A DNA stretch of 64,000 bases from Nectonema munidae (taxonomy: Eukaryota; Nematomorpha; Nectonematoida; Nectonematidae), in contig JAUIRK010000991.1 of assembly GCA_030549495.1 (NCBI GenBank), positions 124,001 to 188,000 on the forward strand. The letters run 5' to 3'. The notes beneath the pieces were generated by a model. The model did no database searches, was not told the origin of the DNA, and saw only the letters and a program-made list of their open reading frames with translations. Position 1 is the first letter of the stretch; each line of letters starts with the position of its first letter. This document shows positions 33,372 through 44,500 of the stretch, piece after piece. The translations under genes and the position numbers were made by a program.

Positions 33372-35030
33372 ATGTCTTCTTCCGATAACTCTTGTTCAAC
33401 TTTCAGTGATTCTGATAATGAGACATCTCAAATCTCGAACTTTTCTAGTGAAATTGATTTTTTGATCAAAATCTGATTGCTCCTCATTCTACTGAATATT
33501 TTTCGGAGCCAAGAAGTAGTGGAGTAGGAAGAAGAGAAAGTTTGAATATTCGCGATTCGATCTCCAGACCTCCAGGTCCTAAAAGTTCTGCTAAAAATTT
33601 AAAGGATATTTTTTCCATATTTAAACTTTTTTTCGATGTTGAACTTATTCAATACTTGTACTCAATGACAATGCACAAAATGGAATCCAATTATAAGTAA
33701 GTTGTATTTTTAAAATCTGAAAAGTAAAAACAAATTTTATTTTTTAGATCGACTAATCCTAAGTACGTAAACGTGTACCACTGCTACACAAAGTTTAGTG
33801 TTTCCCATCTTCTCGCTTACTTTGGCTCTTTGATTTACATCGTCCAAAATGGTGATCAAAAAGTTAAAACTGCTGACTTATTTTCAAATGCTGGGAGTCC
33901 TTTTTTACGAAGTTGCTTGGGACGCGATATGTTTACTCTCATTCACGTATTTTTACGTTTTGACAAAAAAAAACGAGAGAGATGCTAATGACAAGATTAG
34001 TCCCATTCGTAAAATCCATGATTATTTTTTTAAAGTTTTTTCATTGTATTGGAATCCTCATTCAGCCGTTACCATAGATGAACAGCTTGTTACCCGGTCA
34101 AAATATATGACCCCAAAAAACCCGAACACTACGGTATAAAATTATATCACATAAACGACGCTAACTTTTATTATTGTCTATCTCCCGAAATCTATGTGGG
34201 TGGTATTTCTGATAGAACTTACTTTTCTGGGCTAAATATTTGCAAAAGACTAATTGAAAATAGTAAAATACCTGAAGGGCGTGGCATTTACACGGATAGA
34301 TTTTTTACTAGTCATTCCTTAGCTGTTTGGTGTAGTACAAAAAATTTATCATTGTGCGGAACTGTTATGTCAAATAGGAGATTTGTCCCCTTAGTATTTA
34401 GACCCCCCTATCTTAGAGAATTGCGACTTAGTGAATGCGAAAGTAGAATAATATATTCCGATTATGTTTCTCTGAGCGCGTATATACCTAGACGTCATGC
34501 CGTACGTAACTTCAAAGTTGTATATATTATGTCGTCACAGCATAAAAACGTGCAAATCACTAATGTTGCTTCGAAACCTGAGAGCTTGTTGGAATACAAC
34601 AAGTTCAAAGGTGGAGTTGATGTGAATTAAATGCTAAGAACTTACAAATCGTATAAACCTAATAGAAAGTGGACTTTTGCGCTATTTTCAAATTATCTAG
34701 ATATTAGTGTGCTGAACTCATGGGTAATAGCAAAGTTCAATAGCCCTAGGGATTTCCAACACAAAACAAGGCGGTAGAAAGATATTTATAAAAATGCTTG
34801 CCCTGCGAATGGCTGAAGAATCTATGAAAATAAGATCTCTAACTTCAGAGTTATCCCTTGATGTCAAGCATTTATTATCATACTATGGTTTTGAAAGTCG
34901 TAGTGAAGTAGAACCTACATCATCAAGCAAAGCTTCATGATTTCTTTGCATCTCAAGGAAAAACAGAACTTCACGTCGATGTGCAAAATGTAGAAATATG
35001 GTTATATGCTCTAAATGTCTCTAAGTTTAT
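33372..35030 (+). pseudogene. piggyBac-like transposase, broken, one small intron
   Basis: An ATG at 33372 opens a Ser/Asp-rich N-terminus (MSSSDNSCSTFSDSDNE). After a frame change, SIFKLFFDVELIQYLYSMTM marks the start of the conserved domain. Further blocks are PIRKIHDYFFKVF, then WNPHSAVTIDEQLVTR (a catalytic Asp region), GRGIYTDRFFTSHSLAVW (another catalytic Asp), LSAYIPRRHAVRNFKVVYIM and NKFKGGVDVN. A Cys-rich tail (RCAKCRNMVICSKC) follows near 34975-35020, as in the piggyBac C-terminal zinc-binding domain. There are several frame changes (about 33470, 33890-33990, 34135, 34630). It is not a domesticated gene in this state. Confidence 0.87.
33697..33747 (+). other. Putative 51-bp spliceosomal intron in piggyBac ORF
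   Basis: The sequence begins GTAAGT and ends TTTTATTTTTTAG. Removing it joins codons for N-Y-K to S-T-N-P-K-Y in one frame. That frame then runs into the well-conserved YHCYTKFSVSHLLAYFGSLI segment. Both splice sites match the consensus, and the length is typical of short invertebrate introns. Transcript evidence is not available from sequence alone. Confidence 0.7.
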
Positions 35031-35214
35031 AGTTTTAAAATAAATTTTTAACACCTGTTATATTTTTTTTTGACTTTTTTAGACTAAGTTTTTTTTTAAG
35101 TAAAAACCGGTTATTAGTGTTATGAGAATAGCTTGAAAATATAAATATATGCGTTGTAAAGTTAAATCCATAAATTTTTTAAAATTATTATATATATATA
35201 AATTAACGCCATCT

Positions 35215-36640
35215 ATTAATTTTTTATGATAAATTTATTATTTTTAAGTTTTGGTAAAAAATATAGCCACAAAATAATTTTTTTTTACTAAAGATTAAAC
35301 TTAAAATTGTAAAGAACATTTACATGTTAGTGGTAATTGACTTTTCTATAATTTTTTTTATAACTTCTCTCGATTTATTCATTTTTTATATTTAAGAGAG
35401 CTTTTAAGAAATAAACAGAAAAAGTCTAGAAGATTTCAATCAATTTGTTCTTATTTTTGGTATAATATTCAAGTGTAGGGCATCATGTTATGTATGTAGT
35501 CTATTAATTATAATATTATTTTTTATTTTTTGTTATTATAATTTTCTTCTATTTGTTGATATCTTTTGACCGATTTGAAATGAACTATCTCTTCTTTTTT
35601 TCGAACATGAAATTCAACTTTATTTGTATTTCAAATTAGTTTCTCACTTGAATGATGATTTTAGCGGTCCTTTTGAACATCAAGCTGCAGAAAAACTAAT
35701 CCAATTTTTTATACATGTCAAATCTATGTATCTATAAAATCACGCATCAATCTAGAAAAAGAATGGTCACATACCACTGGCTCCCCTGGGACTACAAAAG
35801 GGGGTGTGGTATACTTCCATGCCATTCACATCCACTTTTCGTTTTTTCCTTCATTTCTTGATCATTTTATCTAAGCGTGTACAACAAATATCGCGTATGC
35901 CCAACGCAATGTTGCACAACAAAAAGAAAATGACTTGCACGCAAAAGTGTTCAGACAGATTGCAATATATATTATACATACTGGCTCTTATATTTCAAGG
36001 CAGATGGCGTCTTTATGCAGTTGAAATAAAATGAATGAGTTAGGATTAAGTTAGGACTTGCAAAAGCAAGCGCTTTTTGTGATATTAAAGCCCTTAAAGC
36101 CCTTGTTACAATTTTCATAACGATATTAGTCTATATTAATAGAGCTTTCTGATAATACATGATTCGAATGATATATTTCAAAACACTTAAACGCTTTGGT
36201 AACTTTAAGGTCAATTTTACTTTTTACCTGTGTGGTAGCAAAATATTCTTTATGCTCTAAAAGAAAATCATTAGCAAGTTTCCTGCAAAGTGGGAAGACA
36301 GAATTTTTGAATAAAACAATTTAAAAGTCTTATAATTTATTTTTTAATGTATGAGTCTTGAAAATGTCCAAACAACGTAGGGGATTGAGTGCACAATTTA
36401 AAAGAGTACAGAAGAACGTTTGAAACAAAAACATGTTAAACTACTCTAAGAACAGTTGGAAAACGCTTTGGTAACTTTAGAAGTCAATTTTACTTTTTAC
36501 TTGGAAGGTATTTTCAAGGTACCTAAAACTAAAGTATATGGCTCCCCGTGACTAAATTTTTCAAAAGGTATACTTTAGCATATGTTCCTCAAGTTCTATG
36601 AAATTTCATATATTATCAAGATATCATATTCTTAAGTAGG
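35215..36640. other. Non-coding DNA with a direct repeat
   Basis: No gene recognised. A ~45-bp phrase, AACGCTTTGGTAACTTTA followed by GTCAATTTTACTTTTTAC, occurs at about 36189 and again at about 36465, roughly 275 bp apart; it may mark a decayed element or local duplication. Confidence 0.5.
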
Positions 36641-36729
36641 TGCTAGGTGCTAACATCCGAAATAGCCATTGGCGGAACGGACTTGTTATTTTCCATAAAA
36701 TTACCCCTGATCTTACGCCATGTCTCGTG

Positions 36730-37290
36730 GCAAAATGTACCGCCTGAATGATCACACTTCCTTGCCTAGCAGTGCCGGTGGCGTCATGCCTTGCAATCAT
36801 GTTTAGCTGACACGACTGTATTCATCACGTTCAACCGTTAGATGCCGGTATTATACAAAACTTCAAATCATATTTTCGCCCACACCAGCTCAACCAAATT
36901 ATCTAGCAGTGGGATTCAGACAGAACTCACAACATCACTGTTGCCGCGCTATTCGCTACGTCAAAAAAACCTGGGACTCTGTCACATTTTCCACACTCGC
37001 AAATTGCTGGCAGCACACTGGTCTTACGAAACATGTGAGTTCGACGGTATCCCCTGAGTCCCAGTCTGATGATGAGGAGGATGGTGACATCCCACTAGCA
37101 GAACTTATTCGAAAAACTGCGAGAGCACTGGACATTGGCCCTACTTTTACGATGTCCTCACATGAACTCGTGCCCATAGAATTCACAGAAAACATTCGCC
37201 GAAATGACAGACTAAGAGATTATTGTCTGTGTGAAACCAGCACCATTGGAGGAGAGTGGCGACGAGGAAGAGCCTGCACTAAAAGATGAT
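36730..37290 (+). pseudogene. Tigger/jerky-like transposase, C-terminal region
   Basis: Frames in order give VQPLDAGIIQNFKSYFRP (about 36829-36885), then AAIRYVKKTWDSVTFSTLAN and CWQHTGL (about 36945-37025), then an acidic stretch PESQSDDEEDGDIPLAELIR. In Tigger/CENP-B-like enzymes the last catalytic motif region reads 'lQPLD.GiI..fK..YR', and the helical tail 'A...a...W..v...ti.nCwrhtG'. The segment is clearly less AT-rich than its surroundings and its amino-acid motifs are well kept, so it is younger or a different subfamily from the Tigger at 21-24 kb. A frame change lies near 36900; the upstream catalytic part is missing. Confidence 0.8.
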
Positions 37291-37299
37291 TTTCGAACT

Positions 37300-38060
37300 T
37301 GTGGAAAAATGTTCCGAACAGGTTGCAAGTTCCAAGTGTAAACAAAAAAATTTGATGGATTATTTCTCTAAGTAATTAATGATGGTTTGAATAAAATTTG
37401 CAGTACATTGCATATGTTTTTATTTTTTGTATTTATTTTCTCTAATTCATTATATGCCTTATGATACCACCTAAGATGGTTAAGTCGGCTACATTATGAC
37501 ACCCCCCCCCCCCCCATATACCGACAGTTAATGACATGTCCCAAAGATGGGGGTTAATCTGGGGTGCACGCACTGTTTTAGATAAAAGCGGCATGTGCCT
37601 TCCCGATAAACCGATAAGCGGCTAGTGAATGTCTCATACACCGGGGTCATCTCTTTCGCTTCTACACCACTTTATTTTCCAAGTAGGGGAAGAAGTGTAA
37701 CTCATCATTCAAACTTCACATTTATATTACTTTACCTTTTCTCTTTCATCAAAAGTGATCAATTGTTGCAATGAGATGTTATATACAAAGCGGAAAAAAG
37801 TATACGCTTTATAAACACAACTTATAAGTATTACTCAAAATTTCGCCCTTACGGTCTTTTTCAAGAGTATATATAAAATTCTAAATATATAAAGTAAGTC
37901 ACAAAGTTGATCTAGGTGGATGTACTATATCTAGTGATGGAGTTTGTAGAAGTACTTATGTGTTGGTGCATGTGTGTGCGAAAAATGATGAAGAATGAAG
38001 AATAAAAGATCGGTAGAGGGTTGGTTCTGTATAAGATATAAGATCATTGTGGGTGGGTGT
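37300..38060. other. Non-coding, with a C homopolymer
   Basis: No gene. A run of about 15 C at 37502-37516 may be assembly-sensitive. The stretch 37520-37640 is GC-balanced (for example GGGGTTAATCTGGGGTGCAC) and may be the 3' part of the preceding Tigger. Confidence 0.4.
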
Positions 38061-38079
38061 GTGAGGACATTAGTACAGT

Positions 38080-39170
38080 TCAATTATTAAAGTGTCGGCT
38101 TATTACTGGTTGTTGATCCAGAAGAGAGTATTCCAGGTGCTTTGTAGGTTGATGAACGATGTGTCAAGAATTTCAATGTCAAATGATGCGCCGGGAGTGG
38201 TGATGTTAGGGTCTTTGTGGGAATAATGAAGACCCATAGCAACAAAGATTAGGCAATCAAAATTTGAGTAACTTTTATGTGACTATTTCCAATGAGTTGT
38301 TTTGGTTACTATTTTTATATCTATTGGCGACTGTTTCAACATTGCTGTGAAGGAGGTGTTTTGTGTTGTTGATGGTGGAAATATGCTTTAGGTTTTCTAA
38401 GTAGGTGGCATGTTTGACTTGTAGGCACATTTACAGTCGAGTACAATTGGTTTCTTATAATAGGCTTAGTAAGAAGGAGGTAGCTTTCATGGATGGAAAT
38501 TAATAGTGTCAACTTTTTTCGAGAGTGAACTTGCTCTAAAAAATCGAGAAGTTGAAGAAATCAACGATTTGTTGCTAAGTTTTGTCCAAAATAAAATATA
38601 TGCCATCAACATAGCGAGTCCAAGTGTGCTGAGAAAAGACGTGGTGCTCTATAAGGGTTTTATGTACAGTATGACAACGGTATTGAGGAGAGGATAAACA
38701 CATATAGAGTCTTTGAACCTTCGGTTTGTAGGTAGAGAGAATCTTTGTGAAAATAATCTCATTGACAAGACGAATTGAAGGGATTATTGCAATAAGTATA
38801 GGTTGTCTGATTTAAAAGGTTCGTTCTTAATTGTATCAAGTTTATTCTAGTTTAAGTTAAGGATAATTTCGGTTGAAGTAGTGAGTCGTATGTAGTTAAA
38901 CAGGTTAACAACATCCAAATTAACTAAGATGAAGCTGAGTGCATGGGTTCTGCAATAAAAATTTAGCGAACAATGATCTACCACCTGAGATTGAGTAAAG
39001 AAGGATTTTACCAATATTAATTAGAGAGTGATTAGGTAACCAGGATATTTTTTCAGTTAGCATATCATATTTGGACGAGAGGTACTGGGTTGCTCTCTTT
39101 ATGAGTTTTGGGGTTGCCATATATTGAAGCTGGTTTTGTGTTACTAACTACAGTGTCAAAAATTCGTATT
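38080..39170 (-). pseudogene. Penelope-like retroelement, reverse transcriptase relic
   Basis: The minus strand, read from 39120 down, gives ATPKLIKRATQYLSSKYDML. Then, around 38660-38580, it gives EHHVFSQHTWTRYVDGIYFI with a following helix, and further degraded matches to 38200. Penelope-like RTs have 'W.RYVDDIf.i' in this position and a conserved downstream region with 'f.vYRKPt'; a VYRKPI reading occurs near 38450. The whole is broken by many stops. I assign it to Penelope-like elements by the RYVD.I context shared with the fragment at 24.1 kb. The exact clade is unknown. Confidence 0.6.
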
Positions 39171-39485
39171 TAGAGAGGCCGTCTTCTTTTTATTAAAGAA
39201 AGAGTAAAATTGCAATTTTATATAAATAAGACAAAACTTATAGAAATACGCACATCAAGCTGTTGCAGGCATAACTCCACAATTTTTGGAGAGAAGAGCA
39301 CTTCGCGTCATACACATCACTTTTTCAATCTCAACTTTTTGATTTCAAAATGAAAATCATATAAGGCATGAAAAAACTAAAATTTTCGACAAACAAGAAA
39401 TTCTTTTAATCTACAATTTTCATCTACAATTTTGAAGAATACTTTTTGATGGCAGTCTTAGCGGTATTTAAATAGCATGAGTGAG

Positions 39486-39492
39486 TATAAAT
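39486..39492 (+). promoter_or_regulatory. TATA-like box upstream of peptide precursor gene
   Basis: TATAAAT lies about 128 bp before the first ATG of the peptide precursor. In DNA this AT-rich such a motif is expected by chance, so it is only a candidate. A pyrimidine-rich stretch ending TTTTTTTAAG at about 39584 could instead be a splice acceptor in front of the coding exon. Confidence 0.25.
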
Positions 39493-39613
39493 TAAAAATG
39501 TAGACTTTTAATGAAGAATATTTGATTAAATTATTTTTGAATTTTTTGATTCGCACAAATTTTTATGTTTGCTATTTTTTTAAGATTTTCAAAGAGTGTA
39601 TCCCCTTTTGAAA

Positions 39614-40063
39614 ATGTCAACCTTCTTAGCCATGATTTTCATAATCTCGGTTATGGATCTTGAAATGGGCACGCAAAGCTTCCGTCAAAATCTCGCGAAC
39701 GTAGATGGCGCGGAAAAGATAGTTTCTTCAATGAATTTCATGAATTTAGAGGATTTCTTAGAAAAAAAAGATACTGATTCTGAAAATCGAATTCTGAAAA
39801 ATTTTGAGAACAACCGATTTAAAAAATTTTTAGAGATTGTAAGCGCAAATCATTTTTCGAAAAATAATCGCAAAAGTAATAACTGGCGAAGTTTATCTTC
39901 GTGGGGAAAGAAAAAGAGTGCAAAGATGACGAAAATAGCCTCGGAAAGTGACGAAAATGCTGTGAATACAAAGCAGTCGCCCATTGTGTGGTTGGACTTC
40001 TTGTCTCTAGCGCGAATGATTGACAAAAAAAACCGATGGAACAATTTCAATTCTTGGGGTTGA
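39614..40063 (+). CDS. Neuropeptide precursor, two W(X5)W-amide peptides
   Basis: Seen: a 149-codon frame from the first ATG at 39614 (upstream codons start with GTG, not ATG) to TGA. Residues 4-14 (FLAMIFIISVM) form a signal-peptide core. Peptide 1 is SNNWRSLSSW (residues 88-97), preceded by Arg-Lys (86-87) and followed by Gly98 and Lys-Lys-Lys. Peptide 2 is NRWNNFNSW (140-148), preceded by Lys-Lys (138-139), and its Gly149 is the final residue before the stop. Gly next to a dibasic site or the C-terminus is the standard amidation donor. Both peptides fit N-x-W-x-x-[LF]-x-S-W-amide. Known family: myoinhibitory peptide/allatostatin-B, usually W(X6)W-amide (for example the crustacean TNWNKFQGSW-amide, from memory); here the spacing is five. 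Myoinhibitory peptides signal through a class A receptor and inhibit muscle and hormone release. Assignment to that family is inference. The region 99-139 would be a spacer peptide. Apparently intact. Confidence 0.75.
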   Translation: MSTFLAMIFIISVMDLEMGTQSFRQNLANVDGAEKIVSSMNFMNLEDFLEKKDTDSENRILKNFENNRFKKFLEIVSANHFSKNNRKSNNWRSLSSWGKKKSAKMTKIASESDENAVNTKQSPIVWLDFLSLARMIDKKNRWNNFNSWG

Positions 40064-40254
40064 AGAACTGTAAAAAAGTTTGCTCAAACTGACGAGAATC
40101 AAAACTTAAATTTTTCCATGTTATGTTCTTTTTTTAATATTGTTTGTCTTTTGTTACATAAAAAAGTTTTACATTTTTAAACAAAATTTTTTTTAGAATA
40201 TCACAACGAAATGCATAAATATAGATCTTTCATAAAGAATGGAAACTCTAGAAC

Positions 40255-41505
40255 AGGGGTCGGGAACCTTTTTGGCTGAGAGAGCCATAAGCACCACACA
40301 TTTTTAAATGTAATTCCGTGAGAGCCATATAATATGTTAACCTAATAATAATAATAATAAAAAAGTAAATGTTTGCATTTTATGTAATTTCAACACTTTT
40401 AAAGTACAATAAGCCTCTGATTTCTTTCTAATAACATTGTTATACTGTTTCTAATCAATGATGAATATTTCTTGGCATTAATGTGACTTCTGGTGGTGCA
40501 TGGTTTTACTGATGGCTTTGTAGTCTGGTTTATACTTGCTGAGGTTAAGCTTCATGCAGGCGTTAAGACTTCCATCCGTCAAACGTGATCATATGTTGGT
40601 CTTAATGTTCTTTAGATGTGAGAAAGACTGCTCACATGCATACGTAGAGCCGAACATTGTCAGTACAGCAATACTCACACGCTGCAGTGTGTGGTATGTG
40701 ACGGGAAGCGCGTTCCAAGTTTTGACAATCAACTGCTCTATGGGCTTAAGTTTTTTCATTTCTGCCCACTTGTGTTGGCTGGCCAACTCTGCTTGCTGTC
40801 GTGCGAGTCTTTCCAAATCTTCATTCAGTGACTTGAACTTATTCACTCACATATCTGAGGCTTTCAGGTCAGCAGCTTGTAGCTCAAAATCTCTTTCGGA
40901 AACACCGGGGATGTAACTCAGGTCAGCGATGTCCACTCCACACTTGTGTGGATGGGTGATGAACTTAAAAAGACGAGTGCGCTCGTGAAATTCTCCAAAG
41001 CGCGCTTTGAATGACTGCAGGAGATTAGATGTGAAGCCTGCTAGCTGCTGAAGATCAAGATGTTGCGAAGGGTCACTTGCTGTGCATGCATCTTTAAACT
41101 CACCCAGTTTTTCAAAGTGTAGTAAACGACCTGCTTCAATGTCGGTGATGAAGAGTTCTAGCTTGTTTTCAAATGCAGACACTGCTTGTTGCAGGGATAA
41201 GATTGTATTTCCAACACCTTGCATTTTCATCTTGAGCTGGTTTAGATGTTCAGTCATGTCCTTGAGATAGTAGAACTCCAGGAGCCACTCAGTGTCAGCT
41301 AACTCGGGATGCTCGACATTTTTCATTTCAAGAAAAGTCTGGATTTCGCTCAAACAAGCCGCAAAACGGCTGAGCACCTTCCCCCTTGACAACCAACGCA
41401 CGTTACTGTGCAGAAGCAGACCAGGATAATTACTCCCAACTTCATCCAGCAGTGTTTTAAACTGGCAATCATTTAAAGCTCGGGCAACAATAAAGTTGAC
41501 CACTC
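40255..41505 (-). mobile_element. hAT element (GTF2IRD2/ZBED-type), truncated
   Basis: The terminus CAGGGGTCGGGAACCTTTTT at 40255 is a typical hAT end, and the preceding 8 bp, CTCTAGAA, would be the target duplication. The transposase is encoded on the minus strand from about 41505 to 40488. At about 41505 the homology stops abruptly and the sequence becomes compositionally odd, so the other terminus is lost. Confidence 0.82.
40488..41505 (-). pseudogene. hAT transposase similar to GTF2IRD2/ZBED-type proteins
   Basis: From 41505 the frame reads VVNFIVARALNDCQFKTLLD, then SNVRWLSRGKVLSRFAACLS, EIQTFLEMKNVEHPELADTE and FYYLKDMTEHLNQLKMKMQG, the RNase-H/insertion region of this hAT group. A stop at 40846 separates this from the C-terminal block WNALPVTYHTLQRVSIAVLT with MFGSTYACEQSFSHLKNIK, the hATC dimerisation domain ('FgStY.CEq.FS.mk..k'). 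One TGA, probably from a CGA, precedes the final SRLTDGSLNACMKLNLSKY. The residues are well conserved compared with other relics here, suggesting a young copy. The N-terminal BED finger and first catalytic Asp are missing. Confidence 0.9.
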
Positions 41506-44500
41506 GAACGACCAGCGACCCCCGCACGCAACCGGAAACTCTTTCGTTCCGACCCGTTTCCCCCCCCGGCCCCGTGCCCAAACAGTTTTCCCGTGTTTTT
41601 TCTTCAGCGACTGTGATGCTTGAATAACCCCCTCTTGTTGTCCTTTCAGGCAAACGCAGCTTCCCACGTGCCCACACCCTGCCATACTGAATTGGGATAA
41701 GCCGTTGCTCATCCAAAGCAGAGAACAACCCCCTCTGGCTCAATTTGGCTCGGGTACGTCGGACTTTTGCGACAGGCTCTTTTATCCTTTATTATCTGTC
41801 TTTATCCAAAAGTCCAAAAAGTTCTGGCAACATCAAGCATGAGCTTTGGCACTCCCCATCTGTGAGCTTTCCGTTTCTCACATTGCTAAAGCCCAGCAAA
41901 GCTAGCCATCGTCCCTTGTTGGGTCCAAACCGGGTTTCGCGACAGCTTGCCCTTGTCTGCTCTTGACGTTTCTTCCTCCGCCCCCGCAGGATCTTCGGCA
42001 AAGTCTATGGCGTGTCGAGTGCCCTTTCTTGACCGTTTCATAGATGCAATTTATCATTGCAATTAGCCCCAGAACCGCCCTCCACAAAGGCAGTTCCTCT
42101 GTCCTTCCTGCTGAAAAGTGCTCTCTTTGTCTTTTTTCTTTTGCCCTTCTTAAAGGGTTTCTGAAAAAAAAACGGTTTAAGCAAACGGATAAAAAAATTT
42201 TATAATTAAAATGCGCCCGTCCTCCCCGCCCCCTTCCCAACCCCTGCCAGAAGATTCCCATCACAATCGAAAAAAAAACCAATCAATTTGTTTTCAATTT
42301 AAGTTAGTAACAAAAAATTTTAAACGGAATTTAATCAAATTATTCCAATTATTTGATCATCGGTTTAGGCAAAAAAAGATAACAATCCTTTTGTTCTGAA
42401 CCAGAAAATTTTTCTACCTATTCCCTACTATATCCGAAAAAAGAAATTTTAAAAATAAATATTTCTCTTCCAAAACTTTCCTTCCCCACCAAATCAGACA
42501 AAACAAATATTTCAAAATTCCTTCGCCCAAACGCCCAAATTTCCTTCCTTCCTCCTCATTAACAAACCCTTCCAAAACAAAGCGCCAGAGAACTTAAGAG
42601 GTTCCTACAAAGTCTAAAAATCTGAACTTTTTTACCCTCAAAAACTTGGCTTTTTACTTTTATCGATATGGCCATATATGTTTAATATAAGTGTGGTGGT
42701 TAAACTTGTGGATGTGCCAATTGGGGTGTTTTTAGGAATAAAGGGTGTTTTTTGTTTTTGTTTTAATAGACGGGCCAATGTAAGTTCTTATTAATTTGGG
42801 AACGATAAAACTGCAAACAAAGAAAAAACAACAAAAAAAGGAAAATAAAAAGGGAAAAGGTTTTTAAACCGCTTTGTACTTAATACTTACATATGCACTC
42901 ACAGTGAAAAGTAAAAAAGGGTACGGGTTCATTTTAACGGAACGGGAGAAAAAAAGGTCGAATATAATACTAGACGAAGTTGAATGCAAAAAGAGACAAG
43001 GCAAAGAAAAGGGAAAGCGTTCAAGACAAAAACCTATATATCCGTATTTATATCGTAAAGGAGGTAGGGAAGTTTGAGTGTTGTTGTTAAACTTGCCAAA
43101 AAGAGCTAAAGAAGTCCCTCCTTGCACGGTGAAGATCAAGAAAGAAGCAATTCTGAAACTTCAAGATTCAAAACAAAAGTAAGCAAATTTAAAAAAATTG
43201 GTCAAACAAAAACTACAGATAAAATTTTATTCTAAATTTTGCCATTCTTCAAAAAATAAGTTTCCAATTAAACTGGTTCGCTTTTGTATCAGTTTTATAG
43301 AATTGAAAGGATATAATCAAACCACCAAGGGGAAAAATTAGAATAGGAAAGTTCCCTTAGAACTGTTAGGGTAATTACCAAAGCCAGCCACCAAATACCC
43401 ACCACATGTATAAAATCCCTAATAAGGGCGCTACAAAGTTAAGCGGCCCAATTAGTGAATTACTATTTTTCAAGACCCCTCATCTTAGGATTATCTCCCC
43501 AAAACCAGATCAAAGATACCTTCAGCTGGCGATCGAAGGTAAAATTGTCGTCTTCTGAAGAACTAATCAAAAGGCAAAAATTTTTTTAGTCTGCATTTAT
43601 TAACACTAAGAAAGCGACTTTATCTCAAGTTTTCAAAAACCTCTTCGCTATCGACGTAAAAAATAATTTTCTAATCCAATTTTTTAAATTTAACTTATAG
43701 CTCAAAATATATATGTTAAGCAAAGTTAGGCTATTTTTAGAAATAAACTGTTTGTCGAGGCCGTGGGTTGCCGAATTTTCTCGGTAGCAAGAGATAAAAA
43801 AGTTGATAGAACAAGAGATAGAAGTTAAGGGCAGATAATCAACGGGTTTTCGTGGTTTGAGGAGAAGGACACCAGTGTATGGTGATTTGGAAGTTCTGGC
43901 TAAAAGTTAGTTTTGAAAACAACAGCTGAAAAGCTTTTGTGTGTTAACCCACCTATTAGGCTAGGCTAAATTTGTCCTCAAGTGCCGTAAAGTGCCCTCC
44001 TCTTTTTCAGATATTAATAAGTTTTTATACATTTTTAATGTTATATACCCATTTTCAAGTATGCTAATTCAGTAGTGTATTCTTTTTTATGAAAATAAAC
44101 AAACCGTCAAACAATTGTTTATATGTCCAGTTCATCTTAAAAGAAACTTTTATCCAAATAATTATATAAAGTTTCTTATACATATATAACAATTTTCAAG
44201 TATGTAGAATTTAGTGGTTATGTTCTTTTTATGAAAATAAATCAAACCTGTTAAAAAATCGATTAAACCTCTAAATCAATGCAAATATATAAACTTCAAT
44301 ATACTTCTACTTGCTTTCTTCTATATTTTCTTAATTTATTTAATAAACCAACTAGGTGTTCATCCTCAAAATATTTCCTTGTCTTAAATTAGGTATCTCA
44401 TAGGCCTCCTCCTTTTGCTACAAATTCTTCCTCTGTCTCTCTCTTATCGTACCTTTTTCATTAGAATTTTTTTTTGCAATCGTGTTCGAAAAATTTTTCG

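Larger units (their letters stand above)
31937..35210 (+). mobile_element. piggyBac-like transposon with nested hAT MITE
   Basis: The left end begins CCCTCGCTTGACGGACTTAT directly after TTAA (31933-31936), the piggyBac target. The phrase TTGACGGACT repeats 30 bp further in. The transposase relic occupies 33372-35030. Downstream sequence includes TTAACGCCATCTATT near 35206, also found after the piggyBac fragment at 7.4 kb and (TTAACGCCATCTAAAT) at 32177. The matching right terminus with TTAA was not found, so the right limit is approximate. Confidence 0.7.

Noticed and set aside
39596-39613. Longer N-terminus for the peptide precursor starting six codons upstream
   Set aside because: The first of those codons is GTG, and the first ATG at 39614 starts directly before the hydrophobic signal core.
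41473-42282. Several overlapping frames of 60-126 codons (part of the 298-codon minus frame and its neighbours)
   Set aside because: Only the part below 41505 matches a hAT transposase. The rest is C-rich, domain-less and lies in suspect sequence.
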